A stretch of 64,000 nt of DNA from Bremerella sp. P1 (GTDB lineage: Bacteria > Planctomycetota > Planctomycetia > Pirellulales > Pirellulaceae), in the NCBI RefSeq assembly GCF_028748185.1, contig NZ_CP118164.1, positions 2,852,001 through 2,916,000 of the forward strand. Reading direction: 5' to 3'. The position numbers and the translations under genes were made by a program. A model generated the notes under the pieces. The model saw nothing but the letters and a program-made list of their open reading frames with translations, was not told the origin of the DNA and ran no database searches. Shown in pieces: positions 35,128-44,589 of the stretch (positions are counted from its first letter, which is position 1; every line of letters begins with the position of its first letter).

Positions 35128-35155
35128 CGGTTCTCTCGTTGGTTGAATCTACCAA

Positions 35156-36421
35156 CTACGCCTTGGCGACGACCATCGCCGCACACTGCCCTTTGCGTGT
35201 GTGGCTGAGAATCAGAATCGCCGGCTTCTCGATGTCCAGCGGCTGCCCATGAATGACTGGAATATCACACGCGGGGTCAGGCGTATCGTAATTCAGCGTT
35301 GCTGGAACCTTACCGTGCTGCAGCGCCAAAACAGCCACTGCTGCATCGAGGGCTCCCGAGGCGGAACCGCTGTTGCCGTAGTAGCTTTTGAGTGCCGCAA
35401 CTGGAACGCCAGGTAGCGCGGCCTTGATGCCTTCAGCTTCCAGCGGGTCGTCGGCGATATTACCAGAGCCGTGAGAGACGATGCATGCCAGGTCATCCTT
35501 GGTGATGCCAGCGTCGCGCAACGTAGCGGCGATGCAGCTACTGACCGCTGTGGGAGAAACAGGAGCTTCCGCGGTGACGCGACCAAATGTCGAAGACGCA
35601 CCAAGGACTTTACCGAGAATATTCGCCCCGCGTGCTTCCGCTTTCTCACGTGTCTCAAGAACTAGTGCGGCCGCAGCTTCACTGCTAACCGACCCGTCGC
35701 GATCCTTTTCAAATGGGCGCGAGGCCTTCTCGGGTTCTTCGTTGCGGTGCGATAGGAGCGTGTCGCTACGGTATAGAAGCACGTTCAAATTCAAACGCGA
35801 GCCCGTCGCTCCGGCGATCATGCAGTCCATCGTCCCGCGACGCAGGTGAGCCAATGCTTCGCTGATGGCGTTGATCGCGCTGGCTTCTTCCAGGCAGATC
35901 GTATTGTTGTGGCCGCGACCGTCGTAGTAGATACCGACATGGCAGGCCGGCATGTTGGGCAAGTACTTCAGCATCCAGAGCGGGTTCGTTTCGCTCATTG
36001 CCGAGGGGCCCCAGCGATCGTGCTGGTACCAACCCTCTTCAATGCACTGATCGTACGCGGCTCGCAGGTCCTCGAAGTCGCTGTACATCATCTCGCTGCC
36101 ATAGACGACACCGAGACGTTCTGGATCGATGCTGCCTGGTTCCAGTCCGGCTTGATCCATCGCCAGGGCAGCCGCAGCAAATCCGGTTTGGATCTCGCGG
36201 CACATCACCTTGAGCGCTTTGCGAGGCTTGACGTACTTCTTGCCCTCGAAGTCTTTAAGCTCACCGCCGAAGGTGACCGGATAGTCCGGCATGGTGAAGA
36301 CGGAAAGGGGCGCAATCCCAGACTTGCCAGCCATGAGACTTTCCCAGACGGCTTCGTTGCCAATTCCGATGGGGCTCACTACCCCATTACCAGTAATAAC
36401 GACTTCGACTTGGGACTGCAT
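35156..36421 (-). CDS. Beta-ketoacyl synthase homologue lacking Cys and one His (probably non-condensing)
   Basis: 421 residues from ATG 36421. The whole protein aligns with FabF-type ketoacyl-ACP synthases: N-terminal VVITGNGVVSPIGIGNEAVW, the central GTMDCMIAGATG and the C-terminal VSHGSGN and KSYYGNSGSASGA. An ungapped match of HNNTICLEEASAINAISEAL to the FabF nucleophile helix puts Glu179 where the catalytic Cys belongs. The first catalytic His is kept (His317) and so is the Lys (Lys345), but the second His is Asn350. The enzyme therefore cannot condense acyl chains in the usual way. It may act like a chain-length factor, or in another role. It is divergent from a fatty-acid desaturase. 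Confidence 0.85.
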   Translation of the reverse strand: MQSQVEVVITGNGVVSPIGIGNEAVWESLMAGKSGIAPLSVFTMPDYPVTFGGELKDFEGKKYVKPRKALKVMCREIQTGFAAAALAMDQAGLEPGSIDPERLGVVYGSEMMYSDFEDLRAAYDQCIEEGWYQHDRWGPSAMSETNPLWMLKYLPNMPACHVGIYYDGRGHNNTICLEEASAINAISEALAHLRRGTMDCMIAGATGSRLNLNVLLYRSDTLLSHRNEEPEKASRPFEKDRDGSVSSEAAAALVLETREKAEARGANILGKVLGASSTFGRVTAEAPVSPTAVSSCIAATLRDAGITKDDLACIVSHGSGNIADDPLEAEGIKAALPGVPVAALKSYYGNSGSASGALDAAVAVLALQHGKVPATLNYDTPDPACDIPVIHGQPLDIEKPAILILSHTRKGQCAAMVVAKA

Positions 36422-36805
36422 CCGTTAGCTTGGCTTTCCTGAAGCGATCGCGAAAGATTGACTGTTGTTATATCGGTAGGCTCCGCCCTTCCCTAGATCG
36501 ACCTGACAACGACAAATTCACCATTTGCGAAATTTTACGGCAATGTCGATAATTTAGGCAGAAAATACCATCTTGGAAGGGTGGGTAGTTAGTTTACCAC
36601 AAATTAAGCTTAAGCTATTGGTACTGGCATCTCTGGGTTGATGTAATCGTCACCCTTTACCCTCCTTCCGCCGGAAACTTGACCGGGCCTGAATAATTGG
36701 CGGAACCCGCCCCATCGCCACAGCCGATTTTGATGCATAGGAAGTAATCCCGAATCATGGACGGATTTCCCGAAACCGCACACCCGGCAACGACTCGATA
36801 CAGCC
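36422..36805. promoter_or_regulatory. Divergent promoter region of the KS-like and desaturase genes
   Basis: 384 bp with an AT-rich core at about 36500-36620. No gene is supported and no clear operator was found. It could coordinate the two lipid-type genes. Confidence 0.45.
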
Positions 36806-37963
36806 ATGAGCGACACCTCCGACAAATCACTGCAAGCTCCTTTGCACTGTAATAAGTCCGACGATTTCTCGATGGCCGAGGCCCGAAAATCAATTGGCGA
36901 CTTGTTCCAACCGAAGCCTTGGATCTATTGGACCGACTTCCTGGTGAGCTTCTCGGTCGCGATGGTTTGCTTTCGGATGGTTCGTCAAACCGAACTGTTC
37001 AGCTGGCAACAAGGCGTGTTCTTCGTCATCAGTAGCTGCCTGTTCTACCGATTGGCCATGTTTATCCACGAACTGGTCCATCTTCGCACCGGCACGTTCA
37101 CGGCGTTTCGCGTCGCTTGGAATCTGCTGGTAGGCGTTCCGTTTCTGATGCCGTCGTTCGTCTATTATACGCACCTCGACCATCACCGCCGCAAACATTA
37201 CGGCACCGACATGGATGGCGAGTACCTTCCAATCGAATACGAAGGTCGCTGGCAGATCTTTGCCTTTTTGGCTTCCAGTTTCGTCGTTCCGCTTTTGGCC
37301 GTCTTCCGCTTCCTGATCCTCACGCCGCTGACCTGGGTCAGCCCGCGTTTCCGCGACTGGGCGTTTCAGCATGCGTCGTCGATGGTGATCGATCCGAAGT
37401 ACCTGCGTCCGCTACCGACCAAGAAGGCGATGCGATTGATTCGCCTGCAAGAAGGTTTGTGCTTCCTCTGGTGCCTGGGCATTCTGATCGGAGCGCTCAC
37501 CGTCGGTGGTTACCCTTACCCGCTGTTGATTCAGGCCTACTGCACCGGCGTCTTCGTGTTGACCTTGAACGCACTGCGAACGCTGGTCGCTCATCGTTGG
37601 CACAATCATGTCGGCGAAATGACCTTCCTGGAACAACTGTTGGATTCGGTCAATTTCCCTGGCAACAAGTGGATCACCCAAATCTGGGCACCCATCGGAA
37701 CGCGTTTCCATGCCCTGCACCACATGTTCCCATCGCTGCCATACCACGCGATGCCTGAGGCTCACCGCCGCTTGATCGAGCGACTCCCGGAAGGTTCGCC
37801 GTATCACCGGACCAACGAGACCTCCTTCACGCACGCGTTTCTCGACTTGTGGAAGCGTTGTGGCCGGCTGATCAATCGTCAGGTTGAGCCAGCGAAACCC
37901 GCGGAATCGATCAGCGCCGAACAACCTACGAACGGCCACAGCGAAATGGCGAAGTCGGCTTAG
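36806..37963 (+). CDS. Membrane fatty-acid desaturase-family protein
   Basis: 385 residues from ATG 36806. Three histidine clusters typical of di-iron membrane desaturases and hydroxylases are present: HELVH (88-92), HLDHHRRKHY (123-132) and a late HALHHMFPSLPYH. Hydrophobic segments surround them. The enzyme should introduce a double bond or hydroxyl into an acyl chain or lipid at the membrane. The last about 40 residues are a hydrophilic tail. It is divergent from the KS-like gene, and the DUF202 gene follows 52 bases later on the same strand. Confidence 0.9.
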   Translation: MSDTSDKSLQAPLHCNKSDDFSMAEARKSIGDLFQPKPWIYWTDFLVSFSVAMVCFRMVRQTELFSWQQGVFFVISSCLFYRLAMFIHELVHLRTGTFTAFRVAWNLLVGVPFLMPSFVYYTHLDHHRRKHYGTDMDGEYLPIEYEGRWQIFAFLASSFVVPLLAVFRFLILTPLTWVSPRFRDWAFQHASSMVIDPKYLRPLPTKKAMRLIRLQEGLCFLWCLGILIGALTVGGYPYPLLIQAYCTGVFVLTLNALRTLVAHRWHNHVGEMTFLEQLLDSVNFPGNKWITQIWAPIGTRFHALHHMFPSLPYHAMPEAHRRLIERLPEGSPYHRTNETSFTHAFLDLWKRCGRLINRQVEPAKPAESISAEQPTNGHSEMAKSA

Positions 37964-38015
37964 GCGTCTTCATGATTGAAGTTTCGGGCAATACCCGTAA
38001 GAATCGTTCTTCATC

Positions 38016-38447
38016 ATGAATGACGAAGAATCAAAGCCGTTGCCGCCGTCGGATCCTCGCGTGTTCTTTGCCGCCGAACGCACCATGCTCGCGTGGCTTC
38101 GTACCGGGCTTGCCGTGATTGGCGTTGGCTTTCTGGTGGCCCGCTTTGGACTCTTTCTCGAGATGCTCCGTCATCCGGGGGCCGATATCAGTCCGCCGCT
38201 GTTCTCTTCGTTGATCGGTATTGGTTTCGTCCTGCTGGGGGCGACGCTCATTGGAGTATCGGCCTGGCAGCACACCGGCTTCATTCGCGAGATGACCCTC
38301 CAGCAGCGCCCCAATAGCTACAGCATGCACCTGGCCGTCTGGGTATCGGCTGTGGTAACTCTCTTGGGGTTGGCACTAGCAATCTACTTGCTTCTGAGTG
38401 TCTTTACCGGCGAGCCGATCCACACGGGCGTGTCGTCCGGTTCCTGA
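38016..38447 (+). CDS. DUF202 (YidH-like) membrane protein
   Basis: 143 residues from ATG 38016. The DUF202 signature is RVFFAAERTMLAWLRTGLAV near the N-terminus, followed by three membrane helices (about 29-51, 64-85 and 105-130). The family includes E. coli YidH and parts of the VTC complex; its biochemical role in bacteria is not settled. It lies 52 bases after the desaturase stop and could share its transcript. The stop is followed by about 190 bp before the large fusion gene. Confidence 0.9.
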   Translation: MNDEESKPLPPSDPRVFFAAERTMLAWLRTGLAVIGVGFLVARFGLFLEMLRHPGADISPPLFSSLIGIGFVLLGATLIGVSAWQHTGFIREMTLQQRPNSYSMHLAVWVSAVVTLLGLALAIYLLLSVFTGEPIHTGVSSGS

Positions 38448-38640
38448 GTCGTGAAAGAGGGAAGCCAACACGTCAGATTACCTCGTTTTCGGCTGAAATT
38501 GAGAGAATTATCTCAATCTCACGTGGTATCTTCGCGATCGCGTGGGTTCCGATTGAGGCGGCATGAACTATAGTAAACGTGGACCCTCTCCCCACTTTTC
38601 CTCCCCCTGAAAACTTCTAAAGCAAGTAGGTTTTTCCTAG

Positions 38641-41600
38641 ATGACATCCCCCCGCTCGCTTTTTGCCCGCGTTTTGTCTGTGGTCACCCTTTGCCTGTTG
38701 CCAGCCACGCTTTTGGCGGCCGATGCTCCGAAGCCGATTAAGGCGCTATTGGTGACCGGTGGTTGCTGCCACGACTACCAGACGCAGAAGAACATCATCA
38801 AAGAAGGGCTCGAAGCCCGTGCCCATATTGAAGTGACGGTCGTTCACGAAGGGGGCAGCACCACCGATACCAAGATTCCGCTCTATCAGAACCCAAACTG
38901 GGCCGAGGGGTACGACATCGTCCTTCACAACGAGTGCTTCGCCGCGGTGAAAGATCCGGCGTGGACCGCTCGTGTTTTGAAGCCGCACCAGGAAGGCCTT
39001 CCAGGTGTCGTCATTCACTGTGCGATGCACTGCTACCGGGACGGAACCGATCAGTGGTTCAAGTTCTGTGGTGTCACCTCGCATCGCCATGGGGCCCACT
39101 ACCCACATGCTGTTTACAACTACGACGCACAGCATCCGATCATGGAAGGCTTCGGCCCCGCGTGGGCGAACCCGCAAGGCGAGCTTTACCACATCGCCAA
39201 GGTCTGGGAGAACACGCACGTCTTGGGTGCTTCCAAGGAAAAGAACCAAGGGGACGAACACGCCTGCATTTGGACTAACCAATATGGCGACGCCAAGGTC
39301 TTTGGTACGACGCTTGGTCATCACAACGAAACGATGGAAGCCGATACCTTCCTGAACATGCTGACCCGCGGCACGCTGTGGGCGTGCGACAAGCTGAGCG
39401 ATGAATACCTGAAGCCTGTGGATTCCGCTCCGAAGCTGGTTCCCGTGAACCTGGCCCAGGGTAAACCGGCCAAGGCTTCGAGCGAAGAGACCGGCAAGAA
39501 CAACTTCGCCAAGAACGCTTTCGATGGTGACAAGGGAACTCGCTGGTGTGCCAGTGGGGCAAACTATCCCCAGTGGTTGGAAGTCGACCTGGGCGAACCG
39601 AAGGAACTTCGCGGCGCTCAAATCGATTGGGAATCGGAAGGGGGCGTCTACCAGTACACGATCGACGGCAGTGCCGACGGCAAGACCTGGATGACGATCG
39701 TCGACCAGTCGAAGAAGGACGACAACAAGCACGACTTTGAATTCGTCTCTGGCGGCTTCCGTTATATCCGCGTGAATGCTTTGAACAGCAAGCATGGCGG
39801 CTGGGCTTCGATTCGCGAGCTTCGTTTGCTCGGTAAAGAGCTGGTCGAAGTTGCTCCCGAGAAAGTCAAAGAAGACGAAGACGCTCAGAAGCTGGCCGAA
39901 GTGAAACTGCCGGAAGGGTTCGAGAAAACGATCTTTGCGGCGCCTCCTGCAGTGAACTATCCGGTCTTTGTGGCCGCTTCGCCGGAAGGGGATGTCTACG
40001 TTTCGGTTGATAAGAACGGTTCACTCGATCGCGAACTGAAGCGTGGAGCCATCCATCGCCTGCGAGACACCGACGGCGACGGTAAGGCCGACGAAGTGAA
40101 GCTGTTTGTGCCCGATGTCGACTCGCCCCGCGGTATCGTGTGGGATCGTGATCGGCTTTATGTCTTGCATCCGCCGCACCTGAGTGCGTTCATCGATGAA
40201 GACGGCGACGGTCGTAGCGACAAGCAAGAGATTTTGATTAAGAACCTGGCCTTCACGTTCAAGGATCGCCCGGCCGACCATACGTCCAACGGCGTCACGC
40301 TAGGGATCGATGGTTGGTTGTACTGTGCAATCGGTGACTTCGGTTTCATGGAAGCTGAAGGGGCCGATGGCCGAAAGCTGCAATGTCGCGGCGGCGGCGT
40401 GCTGCGGGTTCGTCCTGATGGCTCGAACATGGAGATGTACAGCTACGGCACGCGTAACATTCTGGAAGTGGCGGTCGACCCACTGATGAACGCCTTCACA
40501 CGTGACAACACGAATGACGGCGGCGGCTGGGACATTCGCCTGCACCACTTCAGCGGTCTGGAAGACCACGGCTACCCACGCTTGTACATGAACTTTGGTG
40601 AAGAGATCGTCCAACCGCTGGCCGACTACGGCGGTGGTTCCGGTTGTGGTGCGTTGTACATGGACGAACCAGGCTTCCCTGAAGGTTACGGCAGCGCTCT
40701 GTACACGGCTGACTGGGGCCGCAGCTGGATCTATCGCCACAACCCCGAACGCAAGGGAGCGACCTTCGAGGTTAACCAGGAAGAGTTCCTGGGCATGCCT
40801 CGCGTGACTGACCTGGATGTCGACGCCAACAGCAACATCTACGCCGCGAGCTGGAAGGGTGCGACCTTCAAGTACAACGGCGAAGATGTCGGCTACCTCG
40901 TGCAGGTGAAGCCGAAGGGGTATCAGGCAAAGCCGATGCCGAATCTCCGGGAAGCGGACACGGATATGCTGTTGGAACTAATTCAGTCCGATAGCCACCG
41001 GCGCCGTTTGGCGGCTCAGCGCGAGCTGCTGGCACGCGGGCTAGATGACGAAACGCTGCAGAAGATTCGATTCTTAAAGATCAGTTCCCCTGAGGCAATG
41101 ATTGCTGTGGAATATCTGCTATTCCAGGGCGTAAAGGATGAAGACCGCGAAAAAATCGCCATCTTCGGGGAAATCGCTGGAACCATGGAATTGCAGAACA
41201 ATGTGGACGGCATCCGCACGATCATCCGTGCATCCACGGATCGAGCCATTCTGCGCCGCCGCGAAGACATCGTGAAGTATGCTCAAGTGATGGCGACGGA
41301 GTTCCTAGTCAATATGCCTCCTCTGGTTCAATTGGAGGCGATCAACGCTCTAACGCGTTTGTCGAAGATCTCCGAAGTCGAACCTACTAGCAGCATGGCT
41401 GATCTGCTGGACAGCGAAGACCCCGTTCTCCGCCATACGGCCTTCCGTGGGCTGGCCAGTATGGAAGCGAGTGATCTTCTGTTTGGCGTCGTCGATGACG
41501 AAAACGCCAGCCAGCGTAAACGCCAATTCGCCTTGTTCGCCCTGCAGCGAATCCACAAGCCGGAAGTTGTCGACGGGCTGATCCAGCGGCTGGCCAAGGA

Positions 41601-42960
41601 AGACGATGCCAATCGTCGCCAAGGACTGCTGACAGCACTATGCCGTCTCTACTTCGTTGACGGCGAGTGGAAAGGCAATAGCTGGGGTACCCGTCCCGAT
41701 ACGCGGGGTCCTTACTATCAGCCCGAGAAGTGGGAGCTGTCCGACAAGATCGGTGGCGTGCTTCGCACCACGTTGGCCTCGGCCGATAGCCAAGAGTCCG
41801 GCTTCCTGCTCACACAGCTGCAGCGTCACCGCATCGAGCTGGATGGCACGCTGCGCCTGGCTTTGGAGAAAGCAGCCGGCGATCCGAAGTTTGCCGCCGC
41901 GGCGGTCAATATGATTGCCACCTCGAATGAACTGCCCAGCGAAGCGATCGGGCTTCTAAAGTCCACTGCGACTGCCGAAGGGTCCGAAGCGGAAGTTCGC
42001 GGTCAGGCCGTTATTGCCCTGCTCCGCAGCACCGACGCCGATACCGTCAAGGCCGCTCTGGCAGGGCTTACCAAGCTGCACGCAGCCGATGCGGGTGGTG
42101 CCGCGTTCAAGAAGTCTTTCAGTGGCTTCCAGGACAAGAACCAACTCAGCCGCCAGATTGGTGTGCTGGAAGGTCTGGCCAAGACGCCAACCACCGGCGA
42201 TGCCGTTTGGGCCGAAGCCGGTCTGTTGACCTTGTCGCAGCAGAAGAAGCTTTCGCCCGAGGTGGAAAGCACCGTGACCGGCTCGCTGGAAGCCGGCTGG
42301 AACGATCCAGCACGCCAGCCGCAGCTGCTCGCCGCAGCGTTGATCGTCAACGATCGCCAGCTGGAAGATAAGGTTCGCGGGTTGCTCGACAGCAAGAACG
42401 CCGAGGTCGCTTCGGCCGCTGGCAAGGTTGCCGATGCCTGGCAGCTGAATGCCCAAATGAATAAGCCGACCGGTCCGAAGGTTGCTACCATCGATCCGGC
42501 CGAGGTCATCAAGATGGTCGTCGGCATGAAGGGGGACAAGGCTCGTGGCGAACAGCTCTTCGCCAAGCTGACCTGTAACAAGTGCCACACGGTCGATCCA
42601 AACGAAGCCCCACGCGGCCCTTACCTGCCGCAGGTTGCCAAGACCTACAAGCGAGATCAGCTGACCGAAGCGGTCGTGCTGCCGAGCAAGTCATTGGCCC
42701 AAGGCTTCGTGACGAACATCTTCCAGATGGAAGACGGTCGATTGCTGTCAGGTTTCATCACCTTCGAAGGCCCCGAGAAGATCGTTATCCGCGACAACCA
42801 GGGGAACGAGATCACGCTGAACCCAGACGAGATCCTCGGCCAGAAGAAAGACGACATCTCGATCATGCCGACCGGTTTGGCCAACGAGGTGACCGTTCAG
42901 GAACTGGCCGACCTGGTGACCTACCTGGAAAGCCTGGCTTCGAAGGCCGGCACCAAGTAG
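38641..42960 (+). CDS. Exported multidomain protein: ThuA, F5/8 type C, dehydrogenase-like propeller, HEAT repeats, cytochrome c
   Basis: 1439 residues from ATG 38641, with a signal peptide (about 1-26). Domain order: ThuA-like (about 30-255, ALLVTGGCCHDYQTQKNIIK); an F5/8-C/discoidin carbohydrate-binding module (about 270-395, GDKGTRWCASGANYPQWLEV); a glucose/sorbosone-dehydrogenase-like beta propeller typical of PVC-type membrane-bound dehydrogenase proteins (about 410-770, DTDGDGKADEVKLFV); alpha-helical HEAT-like repeats (about 780-1270); and a C-terminal cytochrome c with CNKCH near 1315 and a likely Met ligand in SIMPTGL. The set suggests a periplasmic sugar or glycoside oxidation enzyme that passes electrons to its own heme. 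The substrate is not known. Confidence 0.9.
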   Translation: MTSPRSLFARVLSVVTLCLLPATLLAADAPKPIKALLVTGGCCHDYQTQKNIIKEGLEARAHIEVTVVHEGGSTTDTKIPLYQNPNWAEGYDIVLHNECFAAVKDPAWTARVLKPHQEGLPGVVIHCAMHCYRDGTDQWFKFCGVTSHRHGAHYPHAVYNYDAQHPIMEGFGPAWANPQGELYHIAKVWENTHVLGASKEKNQGDEHACIWTNQYGDAKVFGTTLGHHNETMEADTFLNMLTRGTLWACDKLSDEYLKPVDSAPKLVPVNLAQGKPAKASSEETGKNNFAKNAFDGDKGTRWCASGANYPQWLEVDLGEPKELRGAQIDWESEGGVYQYTIDGSADGKTWMTIVDQSKKDDNKHDFEFVSGGFRYIRVNALNSKHGGWASIRELRLLGKELVEVAPEKVKEDEDAQKLAEVKLPEGFEKTIFAAPPAVNYPVFVAASPEGDVYVSVDKNGSLDRELKRGAIHRLRDTDGDGKADEVKLFVPDVDSPRGIVWDRDRLYVLHPPHLSAFIDEDGDGRSDKQEILIKNLAFTFKDRPADHTSNGVTLGIDGWLYCAIGDFGFMEAEGADGRKLQCRGGGVLRVRPDGSNMEMYSYGTRNILEVAVDPLMNAFTRDNTNDGGGWDIRLHHFSGLEDHGYPRLYMNFGEEIVQPLADYGGGSGCGALYMDEPGFPEGYGSALYTADWGRSWIYRHNPERKGATFEVNQEEFLGMPRVTDLDVDANSNIYAASWKGATFKYNGEDVGYLVQVKPKGYQAKPMPNLREADTDMLLELIQSDSHRRRLAAQRELLARGLDDETLQKIRFLKISSPEAMIAVEYLLFQGVKDEDREKIAIFGEIAGTMELQNNVDGIRTIIRASTDRAILRRREDIVKYAQVMATEFLVNMPPLVQLEAINALTRLSKISEVEPTSSMADLLDSEDPVLRHTAFRGLASMEASDLLFGVVDDENASQRKRQFALFALQRIHKPEVVDGLIQRLAKEDDANRRQGLLTALCRLYFVDGEWKGNSWGTRPDTRGPYYQPEKWELSDKIGGVLRTTLASADSQESGFLLTQLQRHRIELDGTLRLALEKAAGDPKFAAAAVNMIATSNELPSEAIGLLKSTATAEGSEAEVRGQAVIALLRSTDADTVKAALAGLTKLHAADAGGAAFKKSFSGFQDKNQLSRQIGVLEGLAKTPTTGDAVWAEAGLLTLSQQKKLSPEVESTVTGSLEAGWNDPARQPQLLAAALIVNDRQLEDKVRGLLDSKNAEVASAAGKVADAWQLNAQMNKPTGPKVATIDPAEVIKMVVGMKGDKARGEQLFAKLTCNKCHTVDPNEAPRGPYLPQVAKTYKRDQLTEAVVLPSKSLAQGFVTNIFQMEDGRLLSGFITFEGPEKIVIRDNQGNEITLNPDEILGQKKDDISIMPTGLANEVTVQELADLVTYLESLASKAGTK

Positions 42961-43005
42961 GAAAGCAGTTACCCAGCGAGAGAAATCTCTCGGATCCAAC
43001 CTTCG

Positions 43006-43036
43006 CAAGAGCCATCGGTAATGTCGATGGCTCTTG
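43006..43036 (+). terminator. Hairpin after the fusion gene
   Basis: A 12-bp perfect stem (43006-43017 with 43025-43036) has a 7-base loop followed by a T-rich run. It lies 45 bases after the stop at 42960. Confidence 0.8.
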
Positions 43037-43207
43037 TAGTTTATTCATGCCCCTCTGTGGAATCGGTGATCACTCTATTCTCTGTGGCAAAATTCTTCTT
43101 GAAGCGTTTCGCCACAAGCGTCATAACAAAAAGACATCGACCGGCCACCCCACTACGTTCTGGCCGGCCCTTTCTGGCGTGCTTTTCGCAAACCAAAGGC
43201 CTGAGCG

Positions 43208-43963
43208 ATGTCTCTCTTCTTCTCTCGATTCATTGTGATCTGCACGGTCGTCAGCGGAGGTTCTGTAGCCTTCGCCGGCGATCCGTCGCCGTTTGACAAA
43301 CAGCAAGAAGCGATCTCGCTGATGCGTGTTAAGGGGCACGATCTGCGGATGTGGGAGTCGATCGCGGGTGTCTACTGCGAGCTGGAATTGTTCGAGCCAG
43401 GCCCCGAGGAACTGGCTGCAGTGGCGGATCTTCCGCGATTGGTAGAACTCGAGATCCACAGCGGCAAACTGACGCAGGCCAGCGTGCGGCAGATGGGAAA
43501 GCTTTCGGACCTGACTCGGCTGTCGCTGGAAGACTGCCAGTTTCCTGAAGGCAACCTCGCGTTTCTCAAGCATCTAACGTCGTTGGAACGCCTGTACTTT
43601 AGTCGCTGCAATTTTGAAGGGGCCAGCCTGTCGGAGTTGGGTTCGCTCAATCGTCTGTACTACGTTCGCATCAGTGACTGCGTGTTGGAAGACAGCGGCA
43701 ACCTGGTGTTTCCGGCCGAGATGCAGCGGCTTTCGCGGCTCTACGTCTACGACACGTTTGTCAACCAATGGAGCTTTCAGCAACTGGTGGGTAGCAGCTA
43801 TTTGACCTCGCTGAAGTTTCAGGGTGCGAAGATCACCGACGAGTATCTACGGCACGCAGCCCCTGGCGAAAATTTGGAACGCCTACGCGTGTATCACAAA
43901 ATCAGTCACACCGCCGGCGAACGTTTCAAGCAGAGCTTTCCCCAGGTGCGGTTCTATTATTGA
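43208..43963 (+). CDS. Exported leucine-rich-repeat-like protein
   Basis: 251 residues from ATG 43208. The signal peptide is MSLFFSRFIVICTVVSGGSV, cleaved near AFAG. Repeats of about 23-25 residues follow, each with an LxxLxL pattern: LPRLVELEIHSGKLTQAS, LSDLTRLSLEDCQFPEGN, LTSLERLYFSRCNFEGAS, LNRLYYVRISDCVLEDSG and others. This gives a solenoid of the cysteine/leucine-rich type used for protein binding. It is probably periplasmic. The partner is unknown. Confidence 0.82.
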   Translation: MSLFFSRFIVICTVVSGGSVAFAGDPSPFDKQQEAISLMRVKGHDLRMWESIAGVYCELELFEPGPEELAAVADLPRLVELEIHSGKLTQASVRQMGKLSDLTRLSLEDCQFPEGNLAFLKHLTSLERLYFSRCNFEGASLSELGSLNRLYYVRISDCVLEDSGNLVFPAEMQRLSRLYVYDTFVNQWSFQQLVGSSYLTSLKFQGAKITDEYLRHAAPGENLERLRVYHKISHTAGERFKQSFPQVRFYY

Positions 43964-43973
43964 ACGTTCTCCG

Positions 43974-44459
43974 TCACTTGCCGGCGAACACCTGGCAGGC
44001 ATTGTCGAACGCGGCATTCTTACCCCGTCCGCCGGTAACGACCATCGACCCTTGGATCGGCGTGACGATCTTGGGTACCGAAACGACTTGCCCGTTGACG
44101 ATCAGTGCTAAGTGGCTGGCCGTCGGATTCGTCGTAGCGGCAAGCATCTTCTGGGCCCCGCCGGTGGTCAGATTGATCATGAGCATCGGCTGGTCAGGCT
44201 GATCGCGATTAACATCCAGGCCAATCGTGTCGATATCGCTGGTCACGATCAGCGGTGGCGTGAGCAGATGAATCGGATTGCCGGTGACGGGTTCGGCGGC
44301 AGGCTTTGTATTGTTTGCTTGGGTCGGCACCACTTCGTAGATCTCGATCACGGCACCTTTGGGCACCCGGATTAACTTGGCGCTACCGGAAAAGTAGCAG
44401 CCTGTCGTGGCGAGTAACATGGCGACGAGAATTGGCGTTGTGCTGGCCATGGTTCTCAT
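43974..44459 (-). CDS. Lipoprotein resembling the SecDF P1 head subdomain
   Basis: 161 residues from ATG 44459 (a second ATG lies three codons later). The signal peptide ends in the lipobox ATTGC near 21. The mature part has PMLMINLTTGGAQKML, ATTNPTASHLALIVNGQVVS, and VPKIVTPIQGSMVVTGG, which match the beta-alpha pattern of the SecD/SecF P1 head (phrase: lai-v-g-v-s-p-i-i-g). In SecD this domain sits in the periplasm; here it is alone on a lipid anchor. The gene ends 10 bases from the convergent LRR gene. The role is unknown. Confidence 0.72.
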   Translation of the reverse strand: MRTMASTTPILVAMLLATTGCYFSGSAKLIRVPKGAVIEIYEVVPTQANNTKPAAEPVTGNPIHLLTPPLIVTSDIDTIGLDVNRDQPDQPMLMINLTTGGAQKMLAATTNPTASHLALIVNGQVVSVPKIVTPIQGSMVVTGGRGKNAAFDNACQVFAGK

Positions 44460-44589
44460 GATGGAGCTCCCACCGAGGGTTCGGATTTCAAATCAAGGTT
44501 GCCATAGCTTATTCGCGTGACAGAGCTCAATGTTGCCATAAAAGCTGAAACGATCAAAATCGATGGACCACCAGCGCGGTGCTGTGATA

